Source of the DNA: Bacteroidota bacterium
Lineage (GTDB): Bacteria; Bacteroidota; Bacteroidia; Chitinophagales; Chitinophagaceae
NCBI GenBank assembly: GCA_029573235.1
Contig: JAKQGX010000001.1
Coordinates: 27,732-91,731, forward strand
Direction of reading: 5' to 3'
Length of the DNA stretch: 64,000 nt
Part shown: in pieces, positions 9,380 through 18,800 of the stretch
Position numbering within the stretch: the first letter of the stretch is position 1
Layout of the letters: every line of letters starts with the position of its first letter
Notes under the pieces: model-generated
Told to the model about the DNA's origin: nothing
The model's database searches: none
What the model saw: the letters and a program-made list of their open reading frames with translations, nothing else
Translations under genes and position numbers: made by a program

Positions 9380-9523
9380 TTGGAGTATGGATAGGAAGAA
9401 CGACAGAAAATAATAGTTACAATTGGGCAGGGTTTGAAAGCGAAACTGAACGATAGAAGCACAGCATAATATTGAAATGGAATAGGATCGTATTTCCTTA
9501 CATTGGATTAACTTTGAAGACGT

Positions 9524-9982
9524 ATGAATACTCGAATTTCCCTTTGGGTCATAGTTGCATTATGGGGGCTTTGGGCAGCTTGCAAAAAAGAAAACAAGAT
9601 GTCAAAAATACCATTTATAAAATTGATGACCACTACCGACAGTGTGAGAGCGGGCAATAGCAAAGATACAGTTCGCATCAACTTTCAATTTGAAGATGGC
9701 GATGCCGACATTAAAACCGACGGACAAACGGTGAATATTTTTGTAAGCAACACCCGCGATACCACCCATTTTAATTATCCTTTTCCTTACATTGATGAGG
9801 CATACAAAGGCAATGGTACCGGTTTTAAAGGCACTGCCACAATAAAAATTCCGGCTGCTTTTTTATTGCTACGTGACCCCTTCATGCCGATAGATTCTGT
9901 TGGCTTTAGTGTGCAGATACAAGATGCTGCGGGCAACAAAAGCAATGAACTGCACACCCCATTGGTATATTTGTTAAAATAA
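9524..9982 (+). CDS. Small lipoprotein, unknown function
   Basis: A 152-residue predicted lipoprotein: a hydrophobic stretch then LWAAC with the acceptor cysteine at 20, followed by KKENK. The mature part has repeated beta-strand character (DTVRINFQFEDGDADIKTDG, VNIFVSNTRD, VGFSVQIQDAAGNKSNELHTP) resembling an immunoglobulin-like or cadherin-like sandwich with acidic DGDAD loops that could bind calcium. Small single-domain lipoproteins like this are frequent in Bacteroidota. No partner gene is evident. An overlapping frame starting at 9472 is not supported. Confidence 0.72.
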   Translation: MNTRISLWVIVALWGLWAACKKENKMSKIPFIKLMTTTDSVRAGNSKDTVRINFQFEDGDADIKTDGQTVNIFVSNTRDTTHFNYPFPYIDEAYKGNGTGFKGTATIKIPAAFLLLRDPFMPIDSVGFSVQIQDAAGNKSNELHTPLVYLLK

Positions 9983-10078
9983 TTTTTAGCGACCTTCCTT
10001 TATTTGGCATTCCCACTTAAATAGTACAACTTTACTTGCTTTTTTTATTTGATAATCACGCTTGTTGATAAAAAATCA

Positions 10079-13036
10079 ATGAGCAAAAAAACACCACGAT
10101 ATAAAATGAAATTTACAGCATGGCTGTTTGCATTGGCTACGCTTGCCATACCTTCCATGGCTCATGAGCATCATGGCGGAGATTACGATGTTTCTGTGTA
10201 TAGAAACTACAAAGACATGCCAACTTCAAAGCGGTTGAATATGCACAACCTCAAAAAAGAAGTGGAGGCGGTCTTTCCGCAATCTTATGTTACGTTTGAT
10301 AAGTTGAATGGAATGTTTACGTCCATTTATGGCAAGAGTTATTCCATACCCGGTACCACACTGGAGGCTAAAATAAATTATTGCTTTCAACATCAATTGA
10401 AGGCATTGGGTGTGCAGCAAGCAGACTGGATTAAGACCGGTGAAACTCATCCGGGGTTTGCTCAGTTTGTAAATTATAAACAACAGTTGCACGGTCGTGA
10501 AGTAGTTTTTTCTAGATTAAGTTTTCGATTTACTCAAAATGGAGCCATTGAAAAAATTCAAATGAAAAACTTTGGTACGCCCCAAACAATGGCACCCACG
10601 GTATCTGCTGCAGCTGCCCAAACAACTGCCACCCAAAACCTGAGCGGAGTGTCTATCGAAAAAACTACTATTAGCAATGATTGGGTGTGGTTTCCGGTTC
10701 CACAAAAAGAGGGATACGACGTAGTGCCCGCATGGGAGTTCGAAGTAATGGGACACAGCGATTACCTACCTGTGTTATTACATGGATACGTTAATGCCTT
10801 GACCGGTGAACTGCTATACCGCGAAAACCAAGTGAAAGAAACGGTGGACCTTACGGTAAAAGGAGTAGTGTATAAAAAGGACTATCTATCACCCGCTACA
10901 GTAGAGCCATTGGCTGATATGCTTATTAACATTAACAGCAACAATTACTATACCGATAGTGTAGGTTATTTTAGTAATGCCAGTCTATCGGCTCCTATCA
11001 ATGCTACCTTAAACCTGAATGGAAGATGGGCCAATGTTTACAACCATTTAGTATCTGTCAACAAGCAACCTTCTTATACCGTATCCGTAAATACAACTGG
11101 AACTACGGTTATCTTTGATACCACAGCACCATTGAATGAACGATTGGTAAACGCTTATTATCATGTGACACGAGTACATGATTTCATGAAAACCAAATTC
11201 CCCAGTTTTACCGGAATGGATTTTTCTTTAAGAACCAATGTAGATACTATCGGTGGTACTTGTAATGCCTATTATACACCGGCAAATGGCAACTCCATTA
11301 ACTTCTACCGTGAGAGTGCCGGATGCAATTCTTTTGTGTATTGCGGCGATATTATTTATCATGAATACGGGCATGGAATTAATAACAATTTCTATAAAGA
11401 TGCTGGTGCTACACGCATGTTCAATAGTGCGTTGAATGAAGGTACAGCGGATATTTGGGGAATTGGCATTACGGCTGACCCACAATTAGGCAAGGGCTCT
11501 TTTAAAAATGGAGCTGTTATTAGAAGGTATGACCTAGCCCCCAAAGTATATCCCCGCGATATACAAGGAGAAAGCCATGCTGATGGTGAAATCATTGCCG
11601 GTGCTTGGTGGGATTTATCGGTAAATCTTGGCTCGGTTGACAGCATGTCTGAATTGTTTTCCAAAACCTATTATGATGTGCCTGATGGAGCTTCCGGAAC
11701 AGAAGGAGATGTGTACCATCAAGTATTGATATCAGCATTGCAGAACGATGATAACGACAACAATTTGTCGAACGGAACTCCTCATTTTTTGCAAATCATA
11801 CAAGCCTTTGCCAGACATGGTATCTACTTGTTGATGGATGCCACCATTGACCATACCGATATTAGCAACCCGCCCGCTAATACGCCTGTGGCAATCCAAG
11901 CGACTGTAACCGTTAGCGAGCCACAATTTTTAGGAGGCTTAAAATTATTTTACAAAGAACGCACGTCAAATAATTGGGATAGCTTGGTGATGACACAGGG
12001 AACCGTACCTTCTCAATTTTCTGCAACTCTTCCGGGTTTTAACAAAGGAGCCATCGTAGAATATTACTTCGCTTTGATGGACTATATGAACGTTGCCAAT
12101 AAATATGCTCCGGCACATTACGCTCCGGATACTACTTTTACCTACAATAATATTTTATATCAATTCGGTGTTGGATTAAATAAGGTTTGGGGCGAAGACT
12201 TTGAAGGCACGATAGACAGTACTTGGCAAATAGGATTACCTTCGGATGATGCTACTACAGGCAACTGGATCGTAGCTAGCCCGATTCCTTCAAGCAGTAA
12301 TGGGCGTCCGGTGCAAACAGGAACCGACCATACAACCGGCACCGCCAGTGGTAAGTGCTTGGTAACCGAAAATGCTCTTAGTGCTATTGCCGGAGCTAAT
12401 CAGGCAGATGTAGATAATGGTGTTACTACCGTTATTACTCCGGTGATTAGCGTAGCCGGATTAACTGACCCTATAATCGAATACTTCAGATGGTACGGCA
12501 ATGACAGAGGTTCTAATGTAGAAAACGATATGTGGGAAGTAAGCATTAAACCTTACAATGCAAGCAATTGGTTGCGCAAAGTAGATTACACCAATAAATC
12601 TGATTACAGTTGGAGAAGACGCATCTTCAGGGTGAGTGAATACTATGCGAATATGACAGGAATACAATTGCGCTTTATTGCCGCCGATAAGAAAGACAGC
12701 AACTATCCTAACAATGGACAAAGCACCGTAGAAGCAGCTGTGGACGATATCGTATTGTATGATAATGGCACTACCGGTATCAACCCAGCACAGATGGTAA
12801 GAGCCAGAATTTATCCGAACCCTGCTCAACAAGAAGTAAACATTGTACTGAACCAACGAGCCAAAGGAACGATAACCTTTAATGATATGACCGGTAAAGA
12901 ATTGATGCGTATTGAAATGACGGATGCAAACACACACTACTCATTCCTCACTGCATCCCTTCCGAACGGAATATACATGGTAATGATTAAGTCAGAACAT
13001 GGTACCCAACTATCTAAGGTGAATGTGGCACATTAG
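10079..13036 (+). CDS. Secreted M36 (fungalysin-type) metallopeptidase with T9SS tail
   Basis: A large secreted zinc protease, about 985 residues. In order: signal peptide (MKFTAWLFALATLAIPSMA); an FTP-type propeptide (about 40-170); the catalytic domain with HEYGH at 428-432 and the third ligand E454 in ALNEGTADIWG; a beta-sandwich domain (about 600-700); a MAM/jelly-roll-like domain starting near GEDFEGTIDSTWQ; and a type A T9SS sorting domain (YPNPAQQEVNIVL to VNVAH). The reading frame could begin at TTG 10049, but ATG 10079 gives a sensible basic N-region; ATG 10106 is the next choice. The role is probably extracellular protein digestion. Confidence 0.9.
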   Translation: MSKKTPRYKMKFTAWLFALATLAIPSMAHEHHGGDYDVSVYRNYKDMPTSKRLNMHNLKKEVEAVFPQSYVTFDKLNGMFTSIYGKSYSIPGTTLEAKINYCFQHQLKALGVQQADWIKTGETHPGFAQFVNYKQQLHGREVVFSRLSFRFTQNGAIEKIQMKNFGTPQTMAPTVSAAAAQTTATQNLSGVSIEKTTISNDWVWFPVPQKEGYDVVPAWEFEVMGHSDYLPVLLHGYVNALTGELLYRENQVKETVDLTVKGVVYKKDYLSPATVEPLADMLININSNNYYTDSVGYFSNASLSAPINATLNLNGRWANVYNHLVSVNKQPSYTVSVNTTGTTVIFDTTAPLNERLVNAYYHVTRVHDFMKTKFPSFTGMDFSLRTNVDTIGGTCNAYYTPANGNSINFYRESAGCNSFVYCGDIIYHEYGHGINNNFYKDAGATRMFNSALNEGTADIWGIGITADPQLGKGSFKNGAVIRRYDLAPKVYPRDIQGESHADGEIIAGAWWDLSVNLGSVDSMSELFSKTYYDVPDGASGTEGDVYHQVLISALQNDDNDNNLSNGTPHFLQIIQAFARHGIYLLMDATIDHTDISNPPANTPVAIQATVTVSEPQFLGGLKLFYKERTSNNWDSLVMTQGTVPSQFSATLPGFNKGAIVEYYFALMDYMNVANKYAPAHYAPDTTFTYNNILYQFGVGLNKVWGEDFEGTIDSTWQIGLPSDDATTGNWIVASPIPSSSNGRPVQTGTDHTTGTASGKCLVTENALSAIAGANQADVDNGVTTVITPVISVAGLTDPIIEYFRWYGNDRGSNVENDMWEVSIKPYNASNWLRKVDYTNKSDYSWRRRIFRVSEYYANMTGIQLRFIAADKKDSNYPNNGQSTVEAAVDDIVLYDNGTTGINPAQMVRARIYPNPAQQEVNIVLNQRAKGTITFNDMTGKELMRIEMTDANTHYSFLTASLPNGIYMVMIKSEHGTQLSKVNVAH

Positions 13037-13055
13037 TAGAAGTAGCATAGAATAA

Positions 13056-13094
13056 AACGATGAAGGTCGCGGCGAAGCCGCGACCTTCATCGTT
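13056..13094. terminator. Bidirectional terminator between convergent genes
   Basis: A perfect 18-bp stem: AACGATGAAGGTCGCGGC at 13056-13073 and its reverse complement at 13077-13094, with a GAA loop. It lies between the stops of the M36 protease (13036) and the minus-strand flavoprotein (13137). T-runs are weak on both sides, but the stem is exceptionally long. Confidence 0.8.
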
Positions 13095-13136
13095 AATAAC
13101 ACATACCTATGCAAAATGGAAATTGGCAGAAGGGAT

Positions 13137-14114
13137 TTAATAGTCGAAAGGTTTTTGAGCAATCGCACAAAAGGATTCCCAAATCTCTTCAACTACAGCA
13201 GCAGCCGGTTGGATACTTTTAATGGTCGCGCTTACCTGTCCGATTTCTAACTCTCCTTCCACCATATCACCTTCAAACATCCCTTTTTTGGCTCTGGCTC
13301 TACCCAACAAGGTTGTCAATGTTGCTTCATCTGCTCCAGCATTTTCGGCAGCCATTACTTGTTGGCAAAAGTTGTTTTTTATGAGACGTACAGGAGTAAG
13401 TTTTTTCAAAGCGAGTACCGTATCCCCTTCATTCGCTTTGATAATTGCTTGCTTAAAATTTTCGTGACTGGATGCTTCCGGAGTACAAACGAAGCGACTG
13501 CCTATTTGAACGGCTTCTGCACCCAACGCCATTGCTGCATACATAGAGCGCCCACTACTAATGCCACCCGCAGCTATCAAGGGAATTTGTATGGCTTCCC
13601 TTACGGCAGGTATCAAACAGAGGGTAGTGGTTTCTTCCCGACCATTGTGCCCGCCTGCTTCAAAACCCTCTGCTACTACGGCATCTACACCGGCAGCTTC
13701 GCTTTTCTGTGCAAACTTGGCACTGCTTACCACATGCACAACCGTAATGCCGGCTTGTTTTAAAGTGGGAGTATAAGTTTTGGGATTACCGGCAGAGGTA
13801 AAGACAATGGGTACTTTTTCCTCAATGATGGTTTGAATATGCTTATCCGCATCCGGATATAGCAAGGGAAGATTTACAGCAAAAGGCTTATTGCTGACTT
13901 GCTTATACTTCTGAATATGCTCGCGCAGCACCTCCGGATACATACTGCCTGCACCAATGATACCTAACCCTCCGGCATTGCTAACAGCAGCTGCTAATCG
14001 CCACCCTGATGCCCATATCATACCGGCTTGTATGATGGGGTATTTGATTTGAAACAATGAGGTAATGCGGTTTTCGAAATGCGAACGGTCGGCGGATATT
14101 TTTCCTGAATACAT
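13137..14114 (-). CDS. Nitronate monooxygenase-like / FabK-like flavoprotein
   Basis: An FMN-binding TIM-barrel enzyme of the 2-nitropropane dioxygenase family. Evidence: YPIIQAGMIWASGWRLAAAVSNAGGLG near residues 25-51 (split here by convention at AGM), the catalytic histidine H156 in EAGGHNGRE, and the phosphate-binding IPLIAAGGISSGRSMYAAMALGAEAVQIGSRF segment, of which AAGGIS and GAEAVQIGSRF are diagnostic. Family members either oxidise alkyl nitronates or act as FabK enoyl-ACP reductases. The histidine in GGHNGR is typical of nitronate monooxygenases but is shared with some FabK-like proteins, so the substrate stays open. It is monocistronic. Confidence 0.85.
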   Translation of the reverse strand: MYSGKISADRSHFENRITSLFQIKYPIIQAGMIWASGWRLAAAVSNAGGLGIIGAGSMYPEVLREHIQKYKQVSNKPFAVNLPLLYPDADKHIQTIIEEKVPIVFTSAGNPKTYTPTLKQAGITVVHVVSSAKFAQKSEAAGVDAVVAEGFEAGGHNGREETTTLCLIPAVREAIQIPLIAAGGISSGRSMYAAMALGAEAVQIGSRFVCTPEASSHENFKQAIIKANEGDTVLALKKLTPVRLIKNNFCQQVMAAENAGADEATLTTLLGRARAKKGMFEGDMVEGELEIGQVSATIKSIQPAAAVVEEIWESFCAIAQKPFDY

Positions 14115-14230
14115 GATTTATGAGTGTGAAAAGTTGTTAGGTTATGATGAAAAAAAGGGAGTGAAATAGGGAAAAGAGAAAAGTCATTATGCCAACAGTT
14201 TCCTTACTAGTCGAAAAAAAATATGAACAA

Positions 14231-15238
14231 TTATCCTAAATCTATTTCGGTATTATCACCGATATTCAGGCTTTGGGTGACACCATGCACAAAGGCGTCA
14301 TTCCCAATAATAGAGGAATGCAACACGACCTCTTCTAACTTGGTGTAAGATCCAATAATGCTGTCTTTGATAATAGAATCAGCTATAATGGCATATTCTC
14401 CAATGGTGGCATTGGGGCCGATGATGGAGTTCGTAATCGTGCAACCTTCGGCTATGCTAACCGGGGGAATTACTACAGAGTTTTGGTATTGCTCAATGAA
14501 ATGTTGATTGCTGCCTGCTTCTTCCAGCTCTTTGAGAAGAATAGCGTTGGTGGTTAGTAGGTTCTCTTTTTTTCCGCAGTCAAACCAATTGGCTACTCTA
14601 AAGGCATTAAAAAATACTCCTTTATTTATCATTTGTTGCAATACACTGGTGAGTTGATATTCCCCTTCATGATCGGTACGCTGTTGTGATAATTGCTCGT
14701 CTAAAGACTCAAACAAGGTAGCTACCTCTTTGATGAAATATATGCCCACCATCGCCATGTTGGACTTGGGTATCAGCGGTTTTTCCACCACACGAATGAC
14801 TTGGTCTTTATCGTTCAATTCGGCTACGCCAAAGTCGCGAGGGTCATCTACTTTTTTTACACCTATTTGCGATTGAGGACTATTGAGAACCCATTTTAAG
14901 TCATGGTCGCAAATGGTATCACCTAATACGATGATGACTTCTTGTGCCGTGCCTACCGAAGCTTTTGTAAGCCATAAGGCATGTCCGGTACCATGTCTTT
15001 CTTTTTGTGTTACGAATGTAGCATGAAGTGAAGGGTACGTTTTTGAAATATAATCTTGGATTTTGTCTCCTAAATATCCAATGACAAAAATAAATTCAGT
15101 TACACCAGCGTCTAATAATTGGTCCACAATAACACTCAATATGGTTTTGCCTGCAATAGGTATTAAAGCCTTGGGCTGCGTATAGGTAAGTGGACGAAGT
15201 TTGGTGCCGGCACCTGCTACTAATATGATTGCTTTCAC
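14231..15238 (-). CDS. Sugar-phosphate nucleotidyltransferase with C-terminal beta-helix
   Basis: An enzyme that joins a nucleoside monophosphate to a sugar 1-phosphate for envelope polysaccharide synthesis. The N-terminus MKAIILVAGAGTKLRPLT and PKALIPIAGKTIL form the nucleotide-binding signature of the RmlA/GlmU/ManC-like family. IIVLGDTICDHDL carries the metal-binding aspartate region. The last 90 residues have hexapeptide-like repeats (IAEGCTITNSIIGPNATIGE, SIIKDSIIG) of a left-handed beta helix, as in GlmU or bacterial UDP-glucose/dTDP-glucose pyrophosphorylase relatives. The second enzyme activity of GlmU (acetyltransferase) cannot be claimed: the helix is short. Exact sugar unknown. Confidence 0.83.
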   Translation of the reverse strand: MKAIILVAGAGTKLRPLTYTQPKALIPIAGKTILSVIVDQLLDAGVTEFIFVIGYLGDKIQDYISKTYPSLHATFVTQKERHGTGHALWLTKASVGTAQEVIIVLGDTICDHDLKWVLNSPQSQIGVKKVDDPRDFGVAELNDKDQVIRVVEKPLIPKSNMAMVGIYFIKEVATLFESLDEQLSQQRTDHEGEYQLTSVLQQMINKGVFFNAFRVANWFDCGKKENLLTTNAILLKELEEAGSNQHFIEQYQNSVVIPPVSIAEGCTITNSIIGPNATIGEYAIIADSIIKDSIIGSYTKLEEVVLHSSIIGNDAFVHGVTQSLNIGDNTEIDLG

Positions 15239-15598
15239 GAAAAAGTATAGTTTGAAAATATAAACGATGGTGTGATATTCAACGTGTGAAAATACGCATA
15301 ATCGCTAGAACTATCACGGCGGTGCTGAATTTTATAACGGTATTTTATTTGCACAAATACTTGTTGAAATATAGTTTTTTTAGCTAAATTTTTATTTTGA
15401 ATAAACACAATATAGTTGAACGGGAGGCGTTTTGAATGGTGCTTTTCTGAACAGCAAGGGTACGAAAACATTTATTTCGTAATGGCATCAATACATTTAT
15501 GTGCAATTTGAAAACGACCTATAGAAATTAATAACAGAAAAAAACTATTTTAAAAGAAAAACTACTTACCTTCGCACACTTCAAAAAAAGTAATTAAC
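15239..15598. other. Intergenic region between divergent nucleotidyltransferase and rpmD
   Basis: About 360 A/T-rich bases. The half nearest rpmD carries a TACCTTCG box. A 78-codon minus-strand open frame (15235-15471) overlaps the nucleotidyltransferase start by four bases but resembles nothing I know and has no initiation context, so I do not call it. No RNA gene or repeat is evident. The rpsE gene expected upstream of rpmD is not here. Confidence 0.6.
15567..15574 (+). promoter_or_regulatory. Candidate -7 element for rpmD operon
   Basis: TACCTTCG, one base off the TAnnTTTG -7 box of Bacteroidota, 25 bases before the rpmD ATG. No clear TTTG is found at the expected distance upstream, so the call is tentative. 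Confidence 0.45.
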
Positions 15599-15784
15599 AT
15601 GTCAAAGATCAAAATCACACAAGTGAAAAGTGGTATTGACCGCCCTGAAAATCAGAAGCGTACCTTAACTGCTTTAGGATTGCGTAAAATCAATTCTACT
15701 GTAGAAGTAGAAGCTACACCACAAATACAGGGAATGGTAAGAACCGTTAATCATCTTGTGAAAGTAGAAGAAGTAAAAAGCTAA
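15599..15784 (+). CDS. rpmD: 50S ribosomal protein L30
   Basis: 61 residues with the L30 pattern: IKITQVKSGIDRPENQKRTL, GLRKINSTVEVE, and the MVRTVNHLVKVEEV end. It is a structural protein of the large ribosomal subunit. It heads a four-gene stretch (L30, L15, SecY, Map) of the spc operon. Normally L18 and S5 precede it, but here an unrelated gene on the other strand does. Confidence 0.95.
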   Translation: MSKIKITQVKSGIDRPENQKRTLTALGLRKINSTVEVEATPQIQGMVRTVNHLVKVEEVKS

Positions 15785-15847
15785 TTAATTATTCACTAAC
15801 AATTTGCGAGCGGTTTTCATTTCCGCGCAAGTTAAAAAAATGTAACT

Positions 15848-16291
15848 ATGCAATTACACAATTTAAAACCCGCTAAAGGCGCGGTAACATCCAGAAAAAG
15901 AGTAGGTCGCGGTGAAGGTGGTGGTGGCACCACTGCCGGAAAAGGTAACAAAGGACAACAATCCCGCACCGGTTATCAATCTAAAAACGGTCACGAAGGT
16001 GGTCAGATGCCCATTCAACGCCGCATGCCAAAACGTGGCTTTATCAGCCCCAACCGTGTTTCTTACAAGGTTTTCAATTTAGGACAATTGGATTTCTTCA
16101 TTGAAAAATATAATCTTACTGAGTTTACACCAGATAATCTATATATCAACGGTCTTATCAATCGCACGGATTTAGTAAAAATCCTTGGAAAAGGAGAGTG
16201 CACTGCAAAAATTACCTTCAAAGTAAATGCAGTAAGTGCAAGTGCTAAAGCAGCTATTGAAGCTGCCGGTGGTACTGTAGAGATTATCTAA
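15848..16291 (+). CDS. rplO: 50S ribosomal protein L15
   Basis: 147 residues with the basic, glycine-rich N-terminus of L15 (SRKRVGRGEGGGGTTAGKGN, GQQSRTGYQSKNGHEGGQMP, RRMPKRGF) and the globular C-terminal half ending in AAIEAAGGTVEII. A structural 50S protein that binds late in assembly. It is 63 bases after rpmD in the same operon and is followed 91 bases later by secY, as in other bacteria. Confidence 0.96.
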   Translation: MQLHNLKPAKGAVTSRKRVGRGEGGGGTTAGKGNKGQQSRTGYQSKNGHEGGQMPIQRRMPKRGFISPNRVSYKVFNLGQLDFFIEKYNLTEFTPDNLYINGLINRTDLVKILGKGECTAKITFKVNAVSASAKAAIEAAGGTVEII

Positions 16292-16382
16292 TTCAAATAT
16301 TACAAAAGCCTCTTTTGGTAAAATGTCGCTTTTGTTGTTTATTCGCAATCTATTTTTATCGGATCTTACTTAAAATTCACAA

Positions 16383-17729
16383 GTGAAGAAACTTATTGAA
16401 ACGCTGAAAAATATCTGGAGCATCGAAGAATTGCGCAAACGCATTACGCTTACCTTGCTGTTGATATTAGTATATCGCGTAGGTTGTTATATTACGTTAC
16501 CCGGTATTGACCCTAATCAACTAGCCCTTACAGGTAGTCAAGAAGGGTTGTTAGGTATCCTAAACATGTTTGCCGGAGGAGCATTTAGCCGCGCATCCAT
16601 ATTTGCTTTAGGAGTTATGCCCTACATCTCTGCTTCTATCTTTATGCAATTAGCAGGTATCGTTGTACCTCAAATTGCGAAATTGCAAAAAGAAGAAAGT
16701 GGTAGAAAGAAAATAAACCAATACACACGCTATCTAACGGTATTAGTTACGGCATTTCAAGCAAGTGCATATGTTGCATATTTACGCACCCAAACTGGCG
16801 GAGCAGTGGTTCAAGACTTCAGTCCGTTGTTGTTTTGGTTATCAACAGTGGTAGTGCTTACCGCCGGTACATTGTTTGTAATGTGGTTGGGAGAGAAGAT
16901 TACCGATAAAGGTATTGGAAATGGCGTTTCACTATTGATTATGATTGGTATCATTGCACGTTTACCACATTCACTCATTCAAGAGTTTGATGCAAGAAAC
17001 TTGGGTGGTGGTGGCGGATTGCTTATCTTCTTAATTGAGATAGCTATTTTCATCGCTGTAGTGGTAGGTTTGATATTGTTAACGCAAGGAGTACGTAAGA
17101 TACCATTAAACTATGCTCGTCGTATCATTGGTAGTACAAATGCAGCTAAAGAAGTAGTGGGTAAAAGAGATTTTATCCCATTGAAAGTGAATAGTGCCGG
17201 TGTAATGCCTATCATCTTTGCACAAGCTATTATGTTTATCCCGGCTACCATTGTGGGCTTTGCAGAAAGCGAAAGCTCTGCCGGAATAGTTCGTGCTTTG
17301 TCTGATTACACTTCTTTATATTACAATCTCATTTATGCAGTATTAGTGATAGCGTTTACTTATTTCTATACCGCACTTATCTTTAACCCTACCGAAATGG
17401 CTGACAACCTGAAACGTAATAATAGTTTCATCCCAGGTGTTAAGCCAGGAGAACCAACTGCTAATTACATTGCCACCATTATGGATCGCATTACTTTGCC
17501 GGGTTCTATTTTCTTAGCCTTGGCAGGTGTACTTCCAGGTATTGCTGCATTAATGGGTGTTACTAGTAGTTTTGCTACCTTCTATGGTGGTACTTCTATG
17601 TTGATTGGTGTTGGTGTAATCTTGGATACACTTCAGCAGATAGAAAGTCATCTTTTGATGCGCCAATATGATGGGTTGATGAAAACCGGTCGTATCTCTG
17701 GTCGCCAAGCGGTATCTTCTTCAATGTAA
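16383..17729 (+). CDS. secY: Protein translocase subunit SecY
   Basis: The central channel of the Sec translocon in the inner membrane. 448 residues with ten hydrophobic segments. Landmarks: RKRITLTLLLILVYRVGCYI (TM1), the plug/pore region near GILNMFAGGAFSRASIFALG, PYISASIFMQL, and KRNNSFIPGVKPGEPTANYI in the cytoplasmic loop before TM9. The start is GTG at 16383 (GTGAAGAAACTT), which gives MKKLIETLKNIW as in relatives. A strong hairpin after it separates it from map. Confidence 0.96.
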   Translation: MKKLIETLKNIWSIEELRKRITLTLLLILVYRVGCYITLPGIDPNQLALTGSQEGLLGILNMFAGGAFSRASIFALGVMPYISASIFMQLAGIVVPQIAKLQKEESGRKKINQYTRYLTVLVTAFQASAYVAYLRTQTGGAVVQDFSPLLFWLSTVVVLTAGTLFVMWLGEKITDKGIGNGVSLLIMIGIIARLPHSLIQEFDARNLGGGGGLLIFLIEIAIFIAVVVGLILLTQGVRKIPLNYARRIIGSTNAAKEVVGKRDFIPLKVNSAGVMPIIFAQAIMFIPATIVGFAESESSAGIVRALSDYTSLYYNLIYAVLVIAFTYFYTALIFNPTEMADNLKRNNSFIPGVKPGEPTANYIATIMDRITLPGSIFLALAGVLPGIAALMGVTSSFATFYGGTSMLIGVGVILDTLQQIESHLLMRQYDGLMKTGRISGRQAVSSSM

Positions 17730-17750
17730 GATTGTAATTATTAATAATAA

Positions 17751-17784
17751 ACAGAAGTCAAAACAGCAATGTTTTGACTTCTGT
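17751..17784 (+). terminator. Hairpin terminator after secY
   Basis: ACAGAAGTCAAAAC (17751-17764) pairs perfectly over 14 bp with GTTTTGACTTCTGT (17771-17784), loop AGCAAT. The T-tail is weak (ATTTAG). With the separate promoter of map, it suggests secY and map are uncoupled here. Confidence 0.7.
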
Positions 17785-17890
17785 ATTTAGTGTCCATCTT
17801 GTTTTGACTGAAGAGTAGTAACTGCTTCGCATTTAAAGATACTTGTGTATGGATGACATATTTTACCTTCAAATTTTTTATAGAAGCCCT

Positions 17891-17898
17891 TACCTTTG
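17891..17898 (+). promoter_or_regulatory. Candidate -7 element for map
   Basis: A perfect TACCTTTG box 58 bases before the map ATG, within the gap after the secY hairpin. The matching upstream TTTG element is not clear; a second box-like TACCTTCA lies at 17864-17871. Confidence 0.5.
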
Positions 17899-17955
17899 CA
17901 ACTCTCATTTAGGCACATAGCCTTTACATTCTCCTATTTTTAGCACACACTCATT

Positions 17956-18771
17956 ATGATTCACATAAGAACGAAAAGCGAAATTGAAATTATCAGAAGA
18001 AATGCACTAATGGTAACAGCTACACTAACAGAAGTAGCAAAGATGTTGCAACCGGGCATTACCACACGTTCTTTAGACGAAAGGGCAGAGCAATTTATAC
18101 GCGACAATGGTGGCATTCCTTCTTTTAAAGGATATGGTCCCAGAAACAATGCGTTTCCAGCTTCGCTATGTATATCGGTGAATGATGTTGTGGTACACGG
18201 CTTTCCATCAGACTATGTACTCAAAGAAGGAGATGTAGTGAGTGTAGATTGTGGTTTTTATAAAGATGGGTATCATGGTGATCATGCTTATACTTTTGCC
18301 TTGGGTGAAGTACCCGATGCCGTTGCCAAACTAATGCGAGTTACGAAAGAATCTTTAGCCCTTGCTGTAGAAGCCGCCCGTGAGAACAACAGAGTAGGGG
18401 ATATCTCTTTTTCAGTAGAAAACCACACGTTCAAACAGCATGGTTATGGCGTTGTAAGAGAATTGGTAGGGCATGGCGTTGGCAAAAACTTGCACGAAGA
18501 CCCACAAGTGCCTAACTATGGTCGTAGAGGAGATGGCAAACGATTGAAAGCGGGAATGGTATTAGCTATCGAGCCGATGATAAATCTTGGCACACATCGC
18601 GTGAATACTTTAGAAGACGGATGGACTATTGTAACCGCAGATGGGATGGTGTCGGTACACTATGAGCATACCACGTTGGTTGGTATTACTGCCGGTGAAG
18701 CCTTATCTAGCTTTGCTCCGATAGAAGAAGCCGAAAGAAATAATCCCAATTTGAGCAAGGCGCATTTGTAA
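17956..18771 (+). CDS. map: Methionine aminopeptidase, type I
   Basis: Removes the N-terminal methionine from nascent proteins after deformylation. The pita-bread metal ligands are all visible: D98 (VSVDCG), D109 (YHGDHA), H173 (GHGVGKNLHE), E206 (AIEPMI) and E237 (VHYEHT), plus H81 in VVHGFPSD. It has 271 residues, is type I, and lacks the eukaryotic zinc-finger extension. In most genomes infA, rpmJ, rpsM and so on would follow; here the next gene is a convergent marC, so the operon ends at map. Confidence 0.95.
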   Translation: MIHIRTKSEIEIIRRNALMVTATLTEVAKMLQPGITTRSLDERAEQFIRDNGGIPSFKGYGPRNNAFPASLCISVNDVVVHGFPSDYVLKEGDVVSVDCGFYKDGYHGDHAYTFALGEVPDAVAKLMRVTKESLALAVEAARENNRVGDISFSVENHTFKQHGYGVVRELVGHGVGKNLHEDPQVPNYGRRGDGKRLKAGMVLAIEPMINLGTHRVNTLEDGWTIVTADGMVSVHYEHTTLVGITAGEALSSFAPIEEAERNNPNLSKAHL

Positions 18772-18800
18772 TAACAGCCTTTCCGTTATATACCTTGCTA

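Noticed and set aside
15235..15471. 78-codon minus-strand frame upstream of the nucleotidyltransferase
   Set aside because: No similarity I recognise, A/T-rich codons and no promoter. It overlaps the next start by four bases, but this may be chance.
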